NCBI RefSeq assembly: GCF_029087225.1
Contig: NZ_JARFJD010000009.1
Span: 1 to 64,000 of the forward strand
Source: Limnobacter olei
Lineage (GTDB): Bacteria > Pseudomonadota > Gammaproteobacteria > Burkholderiales > Burkholderiaceae_B
DNA length: 64,000 bases
Direction: 5' to 3'
Positions 24,966 through 34,351 of the stretch are shown one piece after another (position 1 is the first letter of the stretch; every line of letters begins with the position of its first letter). A program made the position numbers and the translations under genes. Below the pieces are notes generated by a model. That model was not told where the DNA came from. It did not search any database and saw nothing but the letters and a program-made list of their open reading frames with translations.

Positions 24966-25601
24966 ATGCACAATTTCGACCGGCGTTCATTCATCAAAGC
25001 AGTAAGTACTTTGGCTGTTATTGGCTCGGTAGAACCCTTTTTGAACCGTGGCGTATTGGCCGCTGGTTCGGATCTGGAGCCGCCGCCCGATTTGTTCGAT
25101 CCGGGACTGGTTGACCTGACCTTTTGGTTGCAACCGCGCACCCTTGAAATGGTACGCCCACAATCGGGCGAGCGCTTGAACATTACCTACTGGAAAGACG
25201 GACATCTTAACCCAATCGCCTATGAACAGATTTGTGGATTGCTTCGAGACGTGCAGGCAAATCAGATTTTCCGCATGGACACTCAAATTATCGACACGCT
25301 GTGGGCCGCGCAGGCTTTTGTGCGTCGCTACGGCTTTGTGGCGCCAGTTGAAATTACCTCCGGTTATCGCAGCCCCAAAACAAATGCCCGTCTAATCGAG
25401 AAAGGTCTGCCTGCAGCCCGCAATTCCCTGCATTTGAAAGGTCAGGCCGTAGATTTTCGACTGCCCGGCTTGCACCCCAAGGTGTTGGGTGAACTGGTTG
25501 AGGGATTCCGTGCTGGTGGCGTCGGCTTCTATTTCCGAGTTGGTGCAAAAGGTGGCTGGATTCACGCTGACACTGGTCCGGAGCGTGTTTGGCGTGGTTA
25601 A
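24966..25601 (+). CDS. DUF882 (YcbK-like) Tat-exported peptidase M15 family protein
   Basis: 211 residues from the ATG at 24966 (AGG 8 nt upstream; the ATG at 24960 is too close). RRSFIK with a following hydrophobic stretch (AVSTLAVIGSVEPFL) is a twin-arginine signal. The body, ITSGYRSPKTNARLIEKGL...NSLHLKGQAVDF and GWIHADTGPERVWRG, is the zinc site of the YcbK/M15-type family (H and D in HLKGQAVD, H in WIHAD). Probably acts on peptidoglycan in the periplasm. Divergent from gltX. Confidence 0.88.
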   Translation: MHNFDRRSFIKAVSTLAVIGSVEPFLNRGVLAAGSDLEPPPDLFDPGLVDLTFWLQPRTLEMVRPQSGERLNITYWKDGHLNPIAYEQICGLLRDVQANQIFRMDTQIIDTLWAAQAFVRRYGFVAPVEITSGYRSPKTNARLIEKGLPAARNSLHLKGQAVDFRLPGLHPKVLGELVEGFRAGGVGFYFRVGAKGGWIHADTGPERVWRG

Positions 25602-25641
25602 ATAAAGACATCTAAAAAAACAACAGTGCGAGGGTGGTTTT

Positions 25642-27924
25642 TTGGTAGTTTTCGGTCGCATTACAGGCAGTTTCGCAGTGGCGGTGGCTTTGTCCCTCTC
25701 GCTTAATGCATGTGGCAAGGCGCCCAACAATCCGTATGTTGAAACCTCGCAAGACAAAAAGCTAAACACCCTTTACACCGCCTTCACGGCTCGCCCCAAG
25801 CATCTGGACCCCGCGCAGTCTTATACATCGGATGAAGCGGAATTCACTTACCAAATTTACGAACCACTGTTTCAGTACCACTACTTGAAACGGCCGTATC
25901 AGCTTGAACCTCTCGCCGCCGCCGAAATGCCTGTTCCGGTGTATCTGGATGAAGCTGGCAATGTGCTGCCTGACGATGCACCGCTGAATGCAGTTAAAAC
26001 CAGTGTGTACACGATTAAGTTAAAACCTGGCATTCAATATCAACCGCATCCCGCCTTTGCGAAAGATGCCCAGGGCAATCTTCTGTATCACCGGTTGGGC
26101 GATGAAGCCCGCAAGTACAGCAGCCCCTTGCAGTTTGAGCAGCAGGGCACGCGCGAGTTAACTGCGCACGATTATGTGTACGAAATCAAGCGCCTTGCCA
26201 GTTCCCGAATCGTGTCTCCAATTCTGGGGCACATGGGCGATTACGTGGTTGGCCTGGGCGAATTGTCGAAAACCTTGCAAGAACACGACAAAGCGCTGAA
26301 AGAGAAAATCCAGAAAGAAACCGGCAGTGCCTTTCCACCCGCCACCGCTGATCTGCCCTGGCTTGATTTGCGCCAATTCGATTTGCCCGGTGCCAAGGCG
26401 CTGGATGACCACACGCTCGAAATTCGGGTGAACGGCAAATACCCCCAGTTTATTTACTGGCTGGCCATGCCGTTTTTTGCACCCATCCCTTGGGAAGCAG
26501 ATGCTTTTTACAGTCAAAAAGGATTCATAGAAAACAACCTGGTGCTGGATTGGTGGCCCGTGGGCACTGGCGCGTACATGCTGACCGAAAACGACCCGAA
26601 TTCCCGAATGGTGTTGTCGCGCAATCCGAATCACCGCGGTGAGCCGTATCCAAGCGAGGGCGAGCCGGGTGACGAGGCCAAAGGTCTGCTGGCCGATGCC
26701 GGCAAGACCATGCCTTTTATTGATCGTGTGGTGTTCACGCGCGAGAAAGAGGGCATTCCGTATTGGAACAAGTTTTTGCAAGGCTACTACGACACCTCGG
26801 GTGTCAGTGCCGATACATTCGATCAGGCAATTCGCGCCAGTGCCGACGGCGATGCCGCCTTGACGCCGGAAATGGCCGAGAAAGGCATTCGGCTGGAAAC
26901 TTCATTGGCCACCAGCATGTTCTATTTGGGTTTCAATTGGCTAGACCCGGTGGTGGGGCCAGGCAATTCGGCCGAAGAAGCGCGCCGTGCCAAGTTGCTG
27001 CGCCAAGCCATTGCAATTGCCATGGACTGGGAGGAATTCTCGCAAATTTTTACCAATGGTCGAGCAGTGCCAGCCCACGGCCCGGTGCCGCCTGGCTTAT
27101 TTGGCTACGAGGAGGGTGAGGCTGGCTACAACACGCAGGTGTACAACCTGGTGGATGGCAAGCCGGTACGCAAGCCAGTTGAAGAAGCCTTGGCCTTGTT
27201 GAAACAAGCAGGTTATGACAATGGAATTGATCCAAAAACGGGGCAACCCTTAACCTTGGCGCTCGATACAACTGGTGGGGGTCCAGGCGACAAAGCCCGC
27301 TTCGATTGGTACCGCAAGCAGTTCTCCAAGCTGAATATTCAATTGGATATTCGCGCCACCGACTGGAACCGTTTTCAGGAAAAAATCCGCAAGGGCAATG
27401 CTCAAATTTTCTTCCTGGGGTGGAATGCCGATTACCCCGATCCCGAAAACTTTTTGTTCCTGCTCTACGGCCCCAACAGCCGCGCCAAAACTGCAGGGGA
27501 GAATGCCTCGAACTATTCCAACGCGCAATATGACGCCATGTTCGAGCGCATGAAAACCATGTCCAACAATGAAGAGCGTGCCGCGATTATTTCGCAGATG
27601 ACCGACCTGGTTCAAGACGATGTGCCCTGGTTGTTTGCATTCGTGCCGCAACAGTTTGGATTGATTCACGAATGGTACGGCAACGTGAAACCCAATGATC
27701 TGGCCCGCAACAACATCAAATACAAAACCATCGATACCGCCAAACGCGATGCGGCCCGAAAGGAATGGAACCAGCCTGAATGGTGGCCTATTCCAGTGTT
27801 GTTGCTTGCACTGGTCCTGTTCATTTGGCCCGCCTGGGCCGCCTGGAAGCGCCGTGAACAAGCCATGGGTATTCGCGAAGACTTGGCTGCGACTGTGCAA
27901 AACCTCACGGGGGGCAAGCGCTGA
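25642..27924 (+). CDS. Oligopeptide ABC transporter substrate-binding protein (family 5), lipoprotein with C-terminal membrane helix
   Basis: 760 residues from a TTG at 25642, with AGGGTGG upstream. The lipobox is LNAC at ~22-25. The body is the family 5 extracellular solute-binding fold (ARPKHLDPAQSYTSDEAEFTYQIYEPL; YFLGWNADYPDPENFLFLLYGPNS). The C-terminus has an extra helix, PVLLLALVLFIWPAWAAWKRR (~727-747), which is unusual: the protein is anchored at both ends. First gene of an importer operon, overlapping the next gene by 1 nt (ATGGG start). Confidence 0.9.
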   Translation: MVVFGRITGSFAVAVALSLSLNACGKAPNNPYVETSQDKKLNTLYTAFTARPKHLDPAQSYTSDEAEFTYQIYEPLFQYHYLKRPYQLEPLAAAEMPVPVYLDEAGNVLPDDAPLNAVKTSVYTIKLKPGIQYQPHPAFAKDAQGNLLYHRLGDEARKYSSPLQFEQQGTRELTAHDYVYEIKRLASSRIVSPILGHMGDYVVGLGELSKTLQEHDKALKEKIQKETGSAFPPATADLPWLDLRQFDLPGAKALDDHTLEIRVNGKYPQFIYWLAMPFFAPIPWEADAFYSQKGFIENNLVLDWWPVGTGAYMLTENDPNSRMVLSRNPNHRGEPYPSEGEPGDEAKGLLADAGKTMPFIDRVVFTREKEGIPYWNKFLQGYYDTSGVSADTFDQAIRASADGDAALTPEMAEKGIRLETSLATSMFYLGFNWLDPVVGPGNSAEEARRAKLLRQAIAIAMDWEEFSQIFTNGRAVPAHGPVPPGLFGYEEGEAGYNTQVYNLVDGKPVRKPVEEALALLKQAGYDNGIDPKTGQPLTLALDTTGGGPGDKARFDWYRKQFSKLNIQLDIRATDWNRFQEKIRKGNAQIFFLGWNADYPDPENFLFLLYGPNSRAKTAGENASNYSNAQYDAMFERMKTMSNNEERAAIISQMTDLVQDDVPWLFAFVPQQFGLIHEWYGNVKPNDLARNNIKYKTIDTAKRDAARKEWNQPEWWPIPVLLLALVLFIWPAWAAWKRREQAMGIREDLAATVQNLTGGKR

Positions 27925-28901
27925 TGGGTAACTATTTGCTGCGCCGTGTGCTGTATGGCCTGCTGGTATTGTTGGGCGTGAACCTGATCACCTTTGTGCT
28001 GTTTTTTCAAGTGAACAGCCCCGATGACATGGCCCGTTTGGCTTTGGGTGGCAAGCGGGTTGCGCAAGAATCGGTTGATCAATGGAAGCGTGAAAAAGGG
28101 TACGACTTGCCTTTGTTGTACAACAGCCAGGCTGAAGGTGTTGCCAAGTTCGGTGAAACCATTTTCTTTCAAAAATCGGTGCCCATGTTTGTAGGCGAAT
28201 TTGGCAGTTCCGACGATGGCCGTAATATTGCCAATGAAATTGTGAAACGTGCGGGGCCTAGTCTTGCCTTGGCTGTGCCCGTGTTTGTGCTGGGTCTCTT
28301 TCTGAATATTGTGCTGTCGCTGTTGCTGACCTTTTTCCGTGGTACTTACCTTGATTTAACCGGTGTAGTGCTGTGCGTGTTGGCCATGTCGATTTCCGGT
28401 TTGTTTTACATTATTGGCGGGCAGTACCTGTTTTCTAAAACATTGGCGCTGGTTCCAATCTCAGGTTACGACTCGGGCTCGGATGCTTGGCGCTTTTTGA
28501 TTCTGCCGGTCATTATTGGCGTGGTCAGTGGTTTGGGTGGCGGTACTCGCTGGTACCGCACCATTTTCCTTGAAGAAATCAACAAAGACTATGTTCGCAC
28601 AGCGCGTGCCAAGGGTTTGTCTGAAGTACAGGTGCTCGGCCGCCATGTGTTGCGCAATGGTCTTATTCCAATTCTGACAGGTTCAGTCACAGTCATTCCC
28701 CTGTTGTTCATGGGCTCGCTGATTTCTGAATCCTTCTTTGGTATCCCAGGCTTGGGCAGCTACACCATCGAGGCCATTCAGTCGCAAGATTTTGCAATTG
28801 TGCGCGCCATGGTATTCATTGGTTCGGTGCTTTATTTGGTGGGTTTGATTTTGACTGACATTGCTTACACCATCGCGGACCCTCGGGTTCGATTGGCATA
28901 A
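27924..28901 (+). CDS. Peptide ABC transporter permease (DppB/YejB type)
   Basis: 325 residues, about six membrane helices. N-terminal helix YLLRRVLYGLLVLLGVNLITFVLFF is typical of DppB-type permeases; the EAA-like loop is RTARAKGLSEVQVLGRHVLRNGLIPI. Its start codon overlaps the stop of the binding-protein gene. Periplasmic segment between TM1 and TM2 is fairly large. Partner of the permease at 28915. Confidence 0.93.
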   Translation: MGNYLLRRVLYGLLVLLGVNLITFVLFFQVNSPDDMARLALGGKRVAQESVDQWKREKGYDLPLLYNSQAEGVAKFGETIFFQKSVPMFVGEFGSSDDGRNIANEIVKRAGPSLALAVPVFVLGLFLNIVLSLLLTFFRGTYLDLTGVVLCVLAMSISGLFYIIGGQYLFSKTLALVPISGYDSGSDAWRFLILPVIIGVVSGLGGGTRWYRTIFLEEINKDYVRTARAKGLSEVQVLGRHVLRNGLIPILTGSVTVIPLLFMGSLISESFFGIPGLGSYTIEAIQSQDFAIVRAMVFIGSVLYLVGLILTDIAYTIADPRVRLA

Positions 28902-28914
28902 GGGGAGCAGGTCG

Positions 28915-30312
28915 ATGATGCCCACTCTACTACTCACTGATGCGCTCATCTGGCTGCTGGTATTTGGCGTGCTTGCGTATGCCCGCAGCGTTGTTAAAAA
29001 TCCGCTTTCACGTGCCTCGTGGGGCTTGGTGTTCCAATCGAAAATTGCCAGTGCCAGTTTGGTGGTTCTGTTGTTGGCGGTGCTCATCACCCTGCTTGAC
29101 AGTGTTCATCTGCGCTTGAATGCGGAACAGCAAAGCCGTTACGCCAGCCCCATTATTTCTGTGCTCGATGTGGCCTTGGGCCCCTTGGCCTACCAGCGCG
29201 AGAAATCGTATTCAGCACCACTGGCCACTCGTTCCTTGAGCAAGGAAACCATGGAGGTAGACGGCAAACCCGTGCGTGATTACGCCCGTTTGCAGTTTGG
29301 CGGTGCGCATTTAATTGATGAAAGCATGAAGGAGCAAGACCTGCTCAAGCGTGCTTATCAAGGCGCCTTGGGTGGTGCGGTTCTTTGGGCATTTTTCCTG
29401 GCAGCCTTGTGGATCATTCGCAGGGCTATGGCACAGGCGGATCATCAAAACAGCATTACCGTATTCACTGGCAGTGGTGCTTATCAGGCCGTGGTGTGGA
29501 CCTTGTTTGTACTCTGTATTGCGGGTGGCGTGGTGTGGAAGTGGGCCGAGGCTTACCATGTGCTGGGTACCGACAAAGTGGGCGTGGACGTGTTTTACAT
29601 TGCCTTGAAAGGCCTGCGCACTGCCATGCTGATTGGTTTGCTGACCACCTTGCTTACCCTGCCTGTGGGCATTGCCTTGGGCTTGGCTGCGGGTTATTTC
29701 CGTGGTTGGGTCGATGATGTCATTCAATACATCTACACCACACTGAATTCAATTCCCTCGGTGTTGTTGATTGCAGCCACGGTGTTGATGCTGCAGGTGG
29801 CACTGGATGCCAACCCGGATGCCTTCGCGTCGTCGATTGAGAAAGCCGACCTGCGCCTGTTTTTCCTGTGTGCCATTTTGGGTTTGACCAGCTGGACCGG
29901 CCTTGCCAGATTGATTCGCGGCGAAGTGTTGAAAATGCGCGAGCAAGATTACATTCTGGCCGCACGTGCCAGTGGCGTGTCCAGCGCAAAAATTCTGTTC
30001 TCGCATTTGCTGCCCAATTTGATGCACCTCATTTTGATTGCCATGGTGATGGATTTTTCAGGCCTGGTGTTGGCCGAGGCAGTGCTCAGTTATGTCGGCG
30101 TGGGTGTAGACCCCAGCACATTCAGTTACGGCACCATGATTAATGCAGCACGACTTGAGCTAAGCCGGGAACCGATTGTGTGGTGGAGCCTGGTGGCTGC
30201 ATTTGTATTCATGTTGCTGCTGGTGCTATCAGCCAACCTGTTTGCCGACGCCGTGCGCGATGCGTTTGATCCACGCGCGCGCCAGTTAAAACAATCTTTG
30301 GTAAGGGTGTAA
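28915..30312 (+). CDS. Peptide ABC transporter permease (DppC/YejE type) with N-terminal extension
   Basis: 465 residues from the ATG at 28915 (GGGGAG 7 nt upstream); the ATG at 28861 lies inside the previous gene. The C-terminal ~250 residues are the BPD inner-membrane permease domain with EAA loop RAARASGVSSAKILFSHLLPNLM-like (AARASGVSSAKILFSHLLPN). The N-terminal ~200 residues carry extra helices and a soluble segment, longer than most DppC (~300) proteins. Operon partner of the genes on either side. Confidence 0.9.
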   Translation: MMPTLLLTDALIWLLVFGVLAYARSVVKNPLSRASWGLVFQSKIASASLVVLLLAVLITLLDSVHLRLNAEQQSRYASPIISVLDVALGPLAYQREKSYSAPLATRSLSKETMEVDGKPVRDYARLQFGGAHLIDESMKEQDLLKRAYQGALGGAVLWAFFLAALWIIRRAMAQADHQNSITVFTGSGAYQAVVWTLFVLCIAGGVVWKWAEAYHVLGTDKVGVDVFYIALKGLRTAMLIGLLTTLLTLPVGIALGLAAGYFRGWVDDVIQYIYTTLNSIPSVLLIAATVLMLQVALDANPDAFASSIEKADLRLFFLCAILGLTSWTGLARLIRGEVLKMREQDYILAARASGVSSAKILFSHLLPNLMHLILIAMVMDFSGLVLAEAVLSYVGVGVDPSTFSYGTMINAARLELSREPIVWWSLVAAFVFMLLLVLSANLFADAVRDAFDPRARQLKQSLVRV

Positions 30313-30316
30313 GCGT

Positions 30317-32161
30317 ATGAGTTTGCTCAACATCCACGGACTTACCACCCGCTTGGCCAGTGAGGCTGGTTGGGTGCATGCGCTCGACGATATTTCACTG
30401 GCCATTGAAAAGGGCCAAACTTTTGCCTTGGTGGGTGAATCGGGTTGTGGCAAGTCCATGACCGCGCTCAGCATTGCTCGCCTGCTGCCAGACAGTGGCG
30501 CAATTGTTGCCGGGCAAGTGAGGTTAAATGAGAGTAGTGCAGGTGCAAATTCAAACAGCACCGATGTGTTGCGCATCAGCGAAACGGCCATGCGTACCTT
30601 GCGTGGCAAACGAATTGCCATGATTTTTCAGGAACCGGGCACAAGCTTGAACCCAGTGATGACGGTGGGCGACCAGTTGACCGAAATTATTTGTTTGCAC
30701 ACTGGGGCCAACAAGCCACAGGCATTGAAAGAGGCCCAAGAGTGGCTGGGCCGGGTGGGTATTCCCGAGCCCAAAAAGCGTTTGCAGCAGTACCCATTCG
30801 AAATGTCGGGTGGGCAGAAACAGCGAGTCATGATTGCCATGGCCCTGAGTGTCAAGCCTGACTTGCTGATTGCGGACGAACCCACCACCGCACTGGATGT
30901 GTCCATTCAGGCGCAAGTACTTGATTTATTGAAAACCCTGCAGCGCGAGCAGGGCATGGCCATGCTGCTGATTACGCATGACCTGGCGATTGTGAAGCAA
31001 ATGGCAGACACGGTGGGGCTAATGTACGCTGGCCAACTGGTTGAGAAAGCCAGCACCGAAGAGTTTTTTGCTGCACCACGCCACCCTTATGCGCATGCAC
31101 TGGTGAAGTCCTTGCCCAGTCAGGCCCAGCGCGGCAAGGCTTTGTATGCGCTTGAAGGGCGTGTTCCATCGCTGGTGAATCCCAAACCTGGTTGCCGGTT
31201 TGCGGCCCGTTGCCTGCACGCGCAAGAAAATTGCAGCCAAAGCACACCACAATTGCTTGCGGCCACACAAACCCACACCGTGCGTTGTTTTTACCATGCC
31301 GATTTGTCGTTCACAAAGCCTGGCGAAGGTGGTGTGAACTCGGTGGGCGGCAGTTTTTCAGGCGCAACTTCGAGGGTGGTGTTGCAAACAGTGTCTTTGT
31401 CGGTGGCTTATCCTGAAAAGGGTGGTTTTCTGCGAAAGCATTTCAAACCTGTATTGAACAAACTCGACATCACCTTGCTACAAGGCCGCACCGTGGCTTT
31501 GGTGGGCGAATCGGGTTCAGGTAAAACCACGGCAGCCCGCGCCTTGCTGGGACTGTTGGGCAGCAATGCGAAAGTAGACGGCGATGTGCTGATGGATAGC
31601 AGACCGCTTCGCCAATGGGCAGAGCGTGGGCCGAACGGCTGGCGTTCAAAAATTCAATTTGTATTCCAGGATCCCTTCGCTTCGCTCAATCCACGCCATC
31701 GAATTGCTGAAATTCTAGAAGAGCCATTGCTTAGTTTGCGCCCCGATCTGGATGCGACTGCCCGCAAGGCTCGTGTGCTGAAAGTGATTGACCAAGTCAG
31801 CATGCCCGAGGAGGCCCTGGCCCGTTTTCCTCATGAATTCTCGGGAGGTCAACGCCAGAGAATTGCGATTGCCCGAGCCTTGGTTTCAGAGCCCAAAATA
31901 TTGATTTGCGATGAACCCACTTCAGCGTTGGACGTGTCGGTCCAGGCTCAAATCTTGAACTTGCTGAAACGCCTGCAAACAGAAACCGGCGTAGCCATGT
32001 TGTTCATTACTCATAACCTGGCTGTCGTGCAGTATCTGGCCGATGAGGTGGTCGTATTAAGGCATGGGGATGTAGTCGAGCGTGGTTCGGCCGAGCAGTT
32101 ATTTGCCAACCCCCAACATGCGTACACCCGTCAATTGATTGATGCGGCCCCGGTGTTGTAA
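30317..32161 (+). CDS. Fused dual ATPase of a peptide ABC transporter (DppD-DppF/YejF type)
   Basis: 614 residues with two full nucleotide-binding domains. First: GESGCGKS Walker A (~36-43), LSGGQ-type SGGQKQRVMIAMAL, LLIADEPTTALD. Second: GESGSGKT, SGGQRQRIAIARAL, LICDEPTSALD. A Cys-rich oligopeptide linker (RFAARCLHAQENC) lies between. Powers import by the two permeases; the family handles peptides (YejABEF type). Ends 4 nt before the convergent mltD stop. Confidence 0.95.
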   Translation: MSLLNIHGLTTRLASEAGWVHALDDISLAIEKGQTFALVGESGCGKSMTALSIARLLPDSGAIVAGQVRLNESSAGANSNSTDVLRISETAMRTLRGKRIAMIFQEPGTSLNPVMTVGDQLTEIICLHTGANKPQALKEAQEWLGRVGIPEPKKRLQQYPFEMSGGQKQRVMIAMALSVKPDLLIADEPTTALDVSIQAQVLDLLKTLQREQGMAMLLITHDLAIVKQMADTVGLMYAGQLVEKASTEEFFAAPRHPYAHALVKSLPSQAQRGKALYALEGRVPSLVNPKPGCRFAARCLHAQENCSQSTPQLLAATQTHTVRCFYHADLSFTKPGEGGVNSVGGSFSGATSRVVLQTVSLSVAYPEKGGFLRKHFKPVLNKLDITLLQGRTVALVGESGSGKTTAARALLGLLGSNAKVDGDVLMDSRPLRQWAERGPNGWRSKIQFVFQDPFASLNPRHRIAEILEEPLLSLRPDLDATARKARVLKVIDQVSMPEEALARFPHEFSGGQRQRIAIARALVSEPKILICDEPTSALDVSVQAQILNLLKRLQTETGVAMLFITHNLAVVQYLADEVVVLRHGDVVERGSAEQLFANPQHAYTRQLIDAAPVL

Positions 32162-32165
32162 CTCG

Positions 32166-33485
32166 TCAGGATTCCCAGTTGCCGGGCTTTGGGGCGTGTG
32201 GAATGTTCAACTTCATGCCAGGTTTGATGAGTTTTTTCTTGCTCAGGCCGTTGAGTCTTTGTAAGGATTTCACACTCACATCAAAGCGTTGGGCTATTTC
32301 TCCCAAGGTATCCCCTTTTTGTACCGTGTAACTGCGTTGGGGGTTTGAAGGTTTGTACTGTTTCAGGCTGGCCTGAATTTTTGCACTGTATTCAACTGGC
32401 ACCAGCAGGGTATTGCTGTGGGCAGCATACAAAACTGGTTGATTCAAACCAGGATTCAGTTTACGAATCAGTTCCAGTTCAACGCCCGCCAGGCGGGCAA
32501 TCTCCCGAAGGTCAACATCGGCGCTGCGTTTGATTTCAGCAAAGTAAGGTTTGTTTGGAAACTTGGGTAAAGTCAGGCCAAAACGTTCCGGGCTTTGAAT
32601 CAGGTTCTTCAAAGCTTGTAGTTTTGGTATGTAATGTTTCGTTTCAAGGGGCAACTCAAGGTTGTCCAGTGTGGGTTCAAGCCCTGCTTCCTGTGCTTTT
32701 TTAACGGCCCTGAGTACCGAACCTTCGCCCCAGTTGTAAGAAAGCAAAGCCAGGTGCCAATCGCCATGCATTTCGTAAAGATAGGTCAGGTAGTCCAGTG
32801 CTGCGCGGGTGGAGGCGACCAGGTCCCGTCGTTCATCAACCCATTTGTTTTGTTTCAAGTCAAATTGACGTCCCGTGCTGGGAATAAACTGCCACAAACC
32901 CTCGGCGGCTGAAGGTGAGCGTGCATGCGGGTTGAACTGGCTTTCGATGAATGGCAGCAAGGCTAGCTCAGACGGCATGCCACGTTTTGCGCATTCCTGG
33001 GCGATGAAGTAAAGGTAGGGTTCGGAGCGCTGCAACATGTTGTTCACCATGCGCTTGTTTTTCAGCAAGGCGCGTTCGCGAACTTGCACTGCCTGCGTTT
33101 CCAGGTCAGGCACCGAGAACCCCTTTCGGATGTCTGCCCATACGTCGCCAGCTTCTTCGGCAAAGTCCAGCGTAATCAAGTCGTTGGGTCCGGACATTCT
33201 CAATTCTAGACCGGGGTTGGGCGCAATCAATCCAAATAGTTGAACCTCTTCGTTGTCCGCATTCAACGCTATTTCGGCTTGTTGGGTATTGGCCCAAGTC
33301 AGGCTAGGGGAGACGCTGATCCCGACAAATACACCCATCATCGCCCGGAAACCACCGCTGGTGGCCACTTGGGCGAATCTCTTGATTCCATTTTTAAATG
33401 AATCGAATTTCAAAGGGCAGGTGTGCCTGGCAGGGCAAAGAGCGAAACGAAGATGCATCCTATGTTGAACTTTTGTGTAGGTCAA
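32166..33485 (-). CDS. mltD: Membrane-bound lytic murein transglycosylase D-like, with LysM
   Basis: Up to 439 residues. SLT core: LALLPFIESQFNPHARSPSAAEGLWQFIPS-like region (ESQFNPHA holds the catalytic Glu; GLWQFIPSTGR; LLSYNWGEG). C-terminal LysM in SYTVQKGDTLGEIAQRF, and a weaker LysM before it (DLREIARLAGVELELIRKLNPG). Cleaves peptidoglycan with 1,6-anhydro product. The start is uncertain: the hydrophobic signal-like stretch (RAMMGVFVGISVSPSLTWA) begins ~47 residues in, so a shorter start (for instance near 33413 or 33342) is possible. Confidence 0.9.
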   Translation of the reverse strand: MTYTKVQHRMHLRFALCPARHTCPLKFDSFKNGIKRFAQVATSGGFRAMMGVFVGISVSPSLTWANTQQAEIALNADNEEVQLFGLIAPNPGLELRMSGPNDLITLDFAEEAGDVWADIRKGFSVPDLETQAVQVRERALLKNKRMVNNMLQRSEPYLYFIAQECAKRGMPSELALLPFIESQFNPHARSPSAAEGLWQFIPSTGRQFDLKQNKWVDERRDLVASTRAALDYLTYLYEMHGDWHLALLSYNWGEGSVLRAVKKAQEAGLEPTLDNLELPLETKHYIPKLQALKNLIQSPERFGLTLPKFPNKPYFAEIKRSADVDLREIARLAGVELELIRKLNPGLNQPVLYAAHSNTLLVPVEYSAKIQASLKQYKPSNPQRSYTVQKGDTLGEIAQRFDVSVKSLQRLNGLSKKKLIKPGMKLNIPHAPKPGNWES

Positions 33486-33577
33486 TCGAGAGTTGACCCA
33501 TGCCCCAGCCCGAGTGATACCTCTTGAATTATTTCAAATGAGAGTTTTTGTAAAAAACTGTTAACTGATTATCGCAA

Positions 33578-34351
33578 TCAGAAATTGTCTTTTGCTGTGC
33601 GTATTTGTTTGAATTCAATGGGATTTGTAGCATTGATGAACAAATTGCTGAGCCGCTCAACACCCAGCGTTGTCGGAATAGTGCTTAAGCCTTGCTCCCG
33701 AATTCTTCGGACTTCAATTTCTCGTGCTTCAATATTTTTGGAGTCGGGTGAATAGGCCCTGGCGAATCGCAGATTCGATTCGGTGTACTCGTGCGCGCAG
33801 AAAACACGGGTGTTTGCCGGAAATTGATTGAGTTTTTGAATGGATTCAAACATTTGTTCAGCGCTGCCTTCAAACAGGCGCCCACAACCGCCCGAGAACA
33901 AGGTGTCACCTGGAAACATCCACACCTCTTCACTGTTCATGGTGTCTTTCAACTCAATCACATAAGCCAGGTGGTCCACCGTGTGACCGGGTACCTCAAA
34001 TACCCGAGCTATCAGGCAGTGCACATCCACCGTGTCACCTTCGCGTACGGGGCGGTTGATCTGTGCAACCCGTCCACTGGCCGGGCCGTACACGGGCAAG
34101 TCTTTTGCGGCTTTGCTCAGGAGCGCATCAATTCCCCCTATGTGGTCCATGTGGTGATGGGTGACCAAAATACCGCTAAGATGGTAACCACGAGAATCCA
34201 GAAAATCTTGAACTGACTTGCTGCAGCCCGGGTCTACCACCATGCAAGCCTTGCTGGGTTCATGAACAATCGCCCACAGGTAGTTGTCCTGAAAGGCCGG
34301 GATGCCATAGACCGACCAATTCGACACTTGAGAAGACTTGAATGATTCCAT
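33578..34351 (-). CDS. gloB: Hydroxyacylglutathione hydrolase (glyoxalase II)
   Basis: 257 residues from the ATG at 34351 (MESFKSSQ). Metal ligands THHHMDH (~70-76), then VPGHTVDH and FPGDTLFSGGCGRLFEG; HEYTESN (~180) as in GloB. Converts S-lactoylglutathione to lactate and glutathione. Start overlaps the divergent methyltransferase start by 10 nt, so the two genes share a very short promoter region. The gloB, methyltransferase, rnhA, dnaQ order is common in betaproteobacteria. Confidence 0.93.
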   Translation of the reverse strand: MESFKSSQVSNWSVYGIPAFQDNYLWAIVHEPSKACMVVDPGCSKSVQDFLDSRGYHLSGILVTHHHMDHIGGIDALLSKAAKDLPVYGPASGRVAQINRPVREGDTVDVHCLIARVFEVPGHTVDHLAYVIELKDTMNSEEVWMFPGDTLFSGGCGRLFEGSAEQMFESIQKLNQFPANTRVFCAHEYTESNLRFARAYSPDSKNIEAREIEVRRIREQGLSTIPTTLGVERLSNLFINATNPIEFKQIRTAKDNF

